DNA of 9,347 nucleotides from Flavobacterium sp. (GTDB lineage: Bacteria > Bacteroidota > Bacteroidia > Flavobacteriales > Flavobacteriaceae), in contig JAAURU010000110.1 of assembly GCA_012032075.1 (NCBI GenBank), forward strand, positions 1-9,347, read 5' to 3'. The translations under genes and the position numbers were made by a program. Under the pieces are notes generated by a model. It saw nothing but the letters and a program-made list of their open reading frames with translations, was not told the DNA's origin and made no database searches. Shown piece by piece: positions 8,791 through 9,347 of this stretch (position 1 is its first letter; every line of letters starts with the position of its first letter).

Positions 8791-8825
8791 AAAAACCTGA
8801 TTCAAAACAAAGAATCAGGTTTTTT
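8791..8825. terminator. bidirectional intrinsic terminator between convergent genes
   Basis: AAAAACCTGATTC (8791-8803) pairs with GAATCAGGTTTTT (8812-8824) across an 8-base loop. On the plus strand the stem runs into T6 just after the large secreted-protein gene, six bases past its repaired stop codon. On the minus strand it is followed by TTTTTGTTTTTTT, so it can also end metK transcription, which arrives from the right. Its position directly after 8784 supports 8784, not 8563, as the true end of the upstream gene. Confidence 0.88.
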
Positions 8826-8887
8826 ATTCTGTGGCATACTGGATTTTTTCAGAATTTAAAAATGTATTATGTAAAGAGTTTTTGTTT

Positions 8888-9347
8888 TTACAATCCAAAA
8901 GCACTTTTAATTGTATCTACAAAGTCTAATTTTTCCCATGTAAACAATTCCACAGTAACTGTTTTTTTATGTCCTCCAGGAGCCGAAAAAGTTTTGGTTA
9001 CAGTTTCTGGTTTTCTACCCATATGTCCGTAAGCAGCAGTTTCACTGTAGATAGGATTTCTTAATTTTAAACGTTGCTCAATAAAATAAGGACGCATGTC
9101 AAAAATTTCTGCTACTTTTTTAGCAATTTCTCCATCAGATAATGATAATTTGCTAGTTCCATAAGTGTTTACATAAACATTTGTTGGATCTGCCACTCCA
9201 ATTGCATAGGATACTTGTACTAAAATTTCTTCGGCAACACCAGCAGCTACTAAATTTTTAGCAATATGCCTTGTAGCATAAGCAGCAGATCGATCTACTT
9301 TACTAGGATCTTTTCCTGAAAAAGCACCACCACCGTGAGCACCTTTA
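8888..9347 (-). CDS. metK: S-adenosylmethionine synthetase (methionine adenosyltransferase), C-terminal part
   Basis: The last 152 residues are in the window; the gene continues past the right edge. The enzyme makes S-adenosylmethionine from methionine and ATP in the cytosol. The first visible residues include the family signature GGGAFSGKD, followed by PSKVDRSAAYATRHIAKN, then QVSYAIGVADPT, FDMRPYFIEQRL, and the conserved C-terminal block NPIYSETAAYGHMGR, ending WEKLDFVDTIKSAFGL. These agree with known bacterial MetK proteins, and the C-terminal insert KPETVTKTFSAPGG matches the form I recall from flavobacteria. A reading that begins at the GTG at 9196 only reflects an internal codon, because the frame stays open to the window edge with conserved sequence. 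The stop codon is TAA at 8890-8888. Transcription likely ends at the shared hairpin 8825-8791. Confidence 0.96.
   Translation of the reverse strand, partial: KGAHGGGAFSGKDPSKVDRSAAYATRHIAKNLVAAGVAEEILVQVSYAIGVADPTNVYVNTYGTSKLSLSDGEIAKKVAEIFDMRPYFIEQRLKLRNPIYSETAAYGHMGRKPETVTKTFSAPGGHKKTVTVELFTWEKLDFVDTIKSAFGL

Noticed and set aside
8826..8855. Inverted repeat ATTCTG/CAGAAT after the terminator
   Set aside because: It has a 6-bp stem with an 18-base loop and no U-tract, so it is expected by chance in AT-rich DNA.

Overview
The window looks like ordinary chromosome of an AT-rich member of the Flavobacteriaceae (Flavobacterium or a close relative). The evidence is a GLPGLI-family protein paired with a TonB-receptor-like outer-membrane protein, a ThuA-domain protein ending in a type IX secretion sorting domain, A-rich leaders instead of Shine-Dalgarno sites, one good Bacteroidetes TAnnTTTG promoter element, and a flavobacterial-type structured GGGCGTTA intergenic repeat.

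Layout. Bases 1-56 (minus) are the first codons of a gene leaving the window, probably carboxymuconolactone-decarboxylase-like. Bases 139-753 (minus) encode an intact deoxynucleoside kinase. Directly upstream, sharing one base with its start, is a broken gene for a secreted flavobacterial protein of unknown function (753-1540, minus), carrying two frameshifts and a stop codon. A 131-base divergent spacer (1541-1671) leads to a plus-strand pair: a GLPGLI protein (1672-2567) and a TonB-receptor-like beta-barrel protein (2580-5266). Each of these has a one-base frameshift inside its signal peptide. A 180-base gap holds a structured repeat (about 5273-5356). Then come an intact secreted ThuA-domain protein (5446-6462) and a large secreted protein of unknown function with a C-terminal TPR-like segment (6500-8784), frameshifted near its 3' end. 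A bidirectional terminator (8791-8825) separates it from the convergent 3' part of metK (8888 to beyond 9347, minus).

How the genes relate. The GLPGLI and barrel genes form a likely envelope operon of unknown substrate. The ThuA protein is likely exported by the type IX system. Deoxynucleoside kinase (nucleotide salvage) and MetK (S-adenosylmethionine synthesis) are housekeeping genes. I see no phage, insertion sequence, CRISPR array, tRNA, rRNA or defence system.

The most unusual property is five one-base frameshifts, four of them placed in or beside short A or T runs, plus one nonsense codon, in four genes whose remaining sequence is well preserved. Uncorrected sequencing or assembly error is the leading explanation for the indels. 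Real decay is most plausible for the gene at 753-1540. I did not find a convincing undescribed system.
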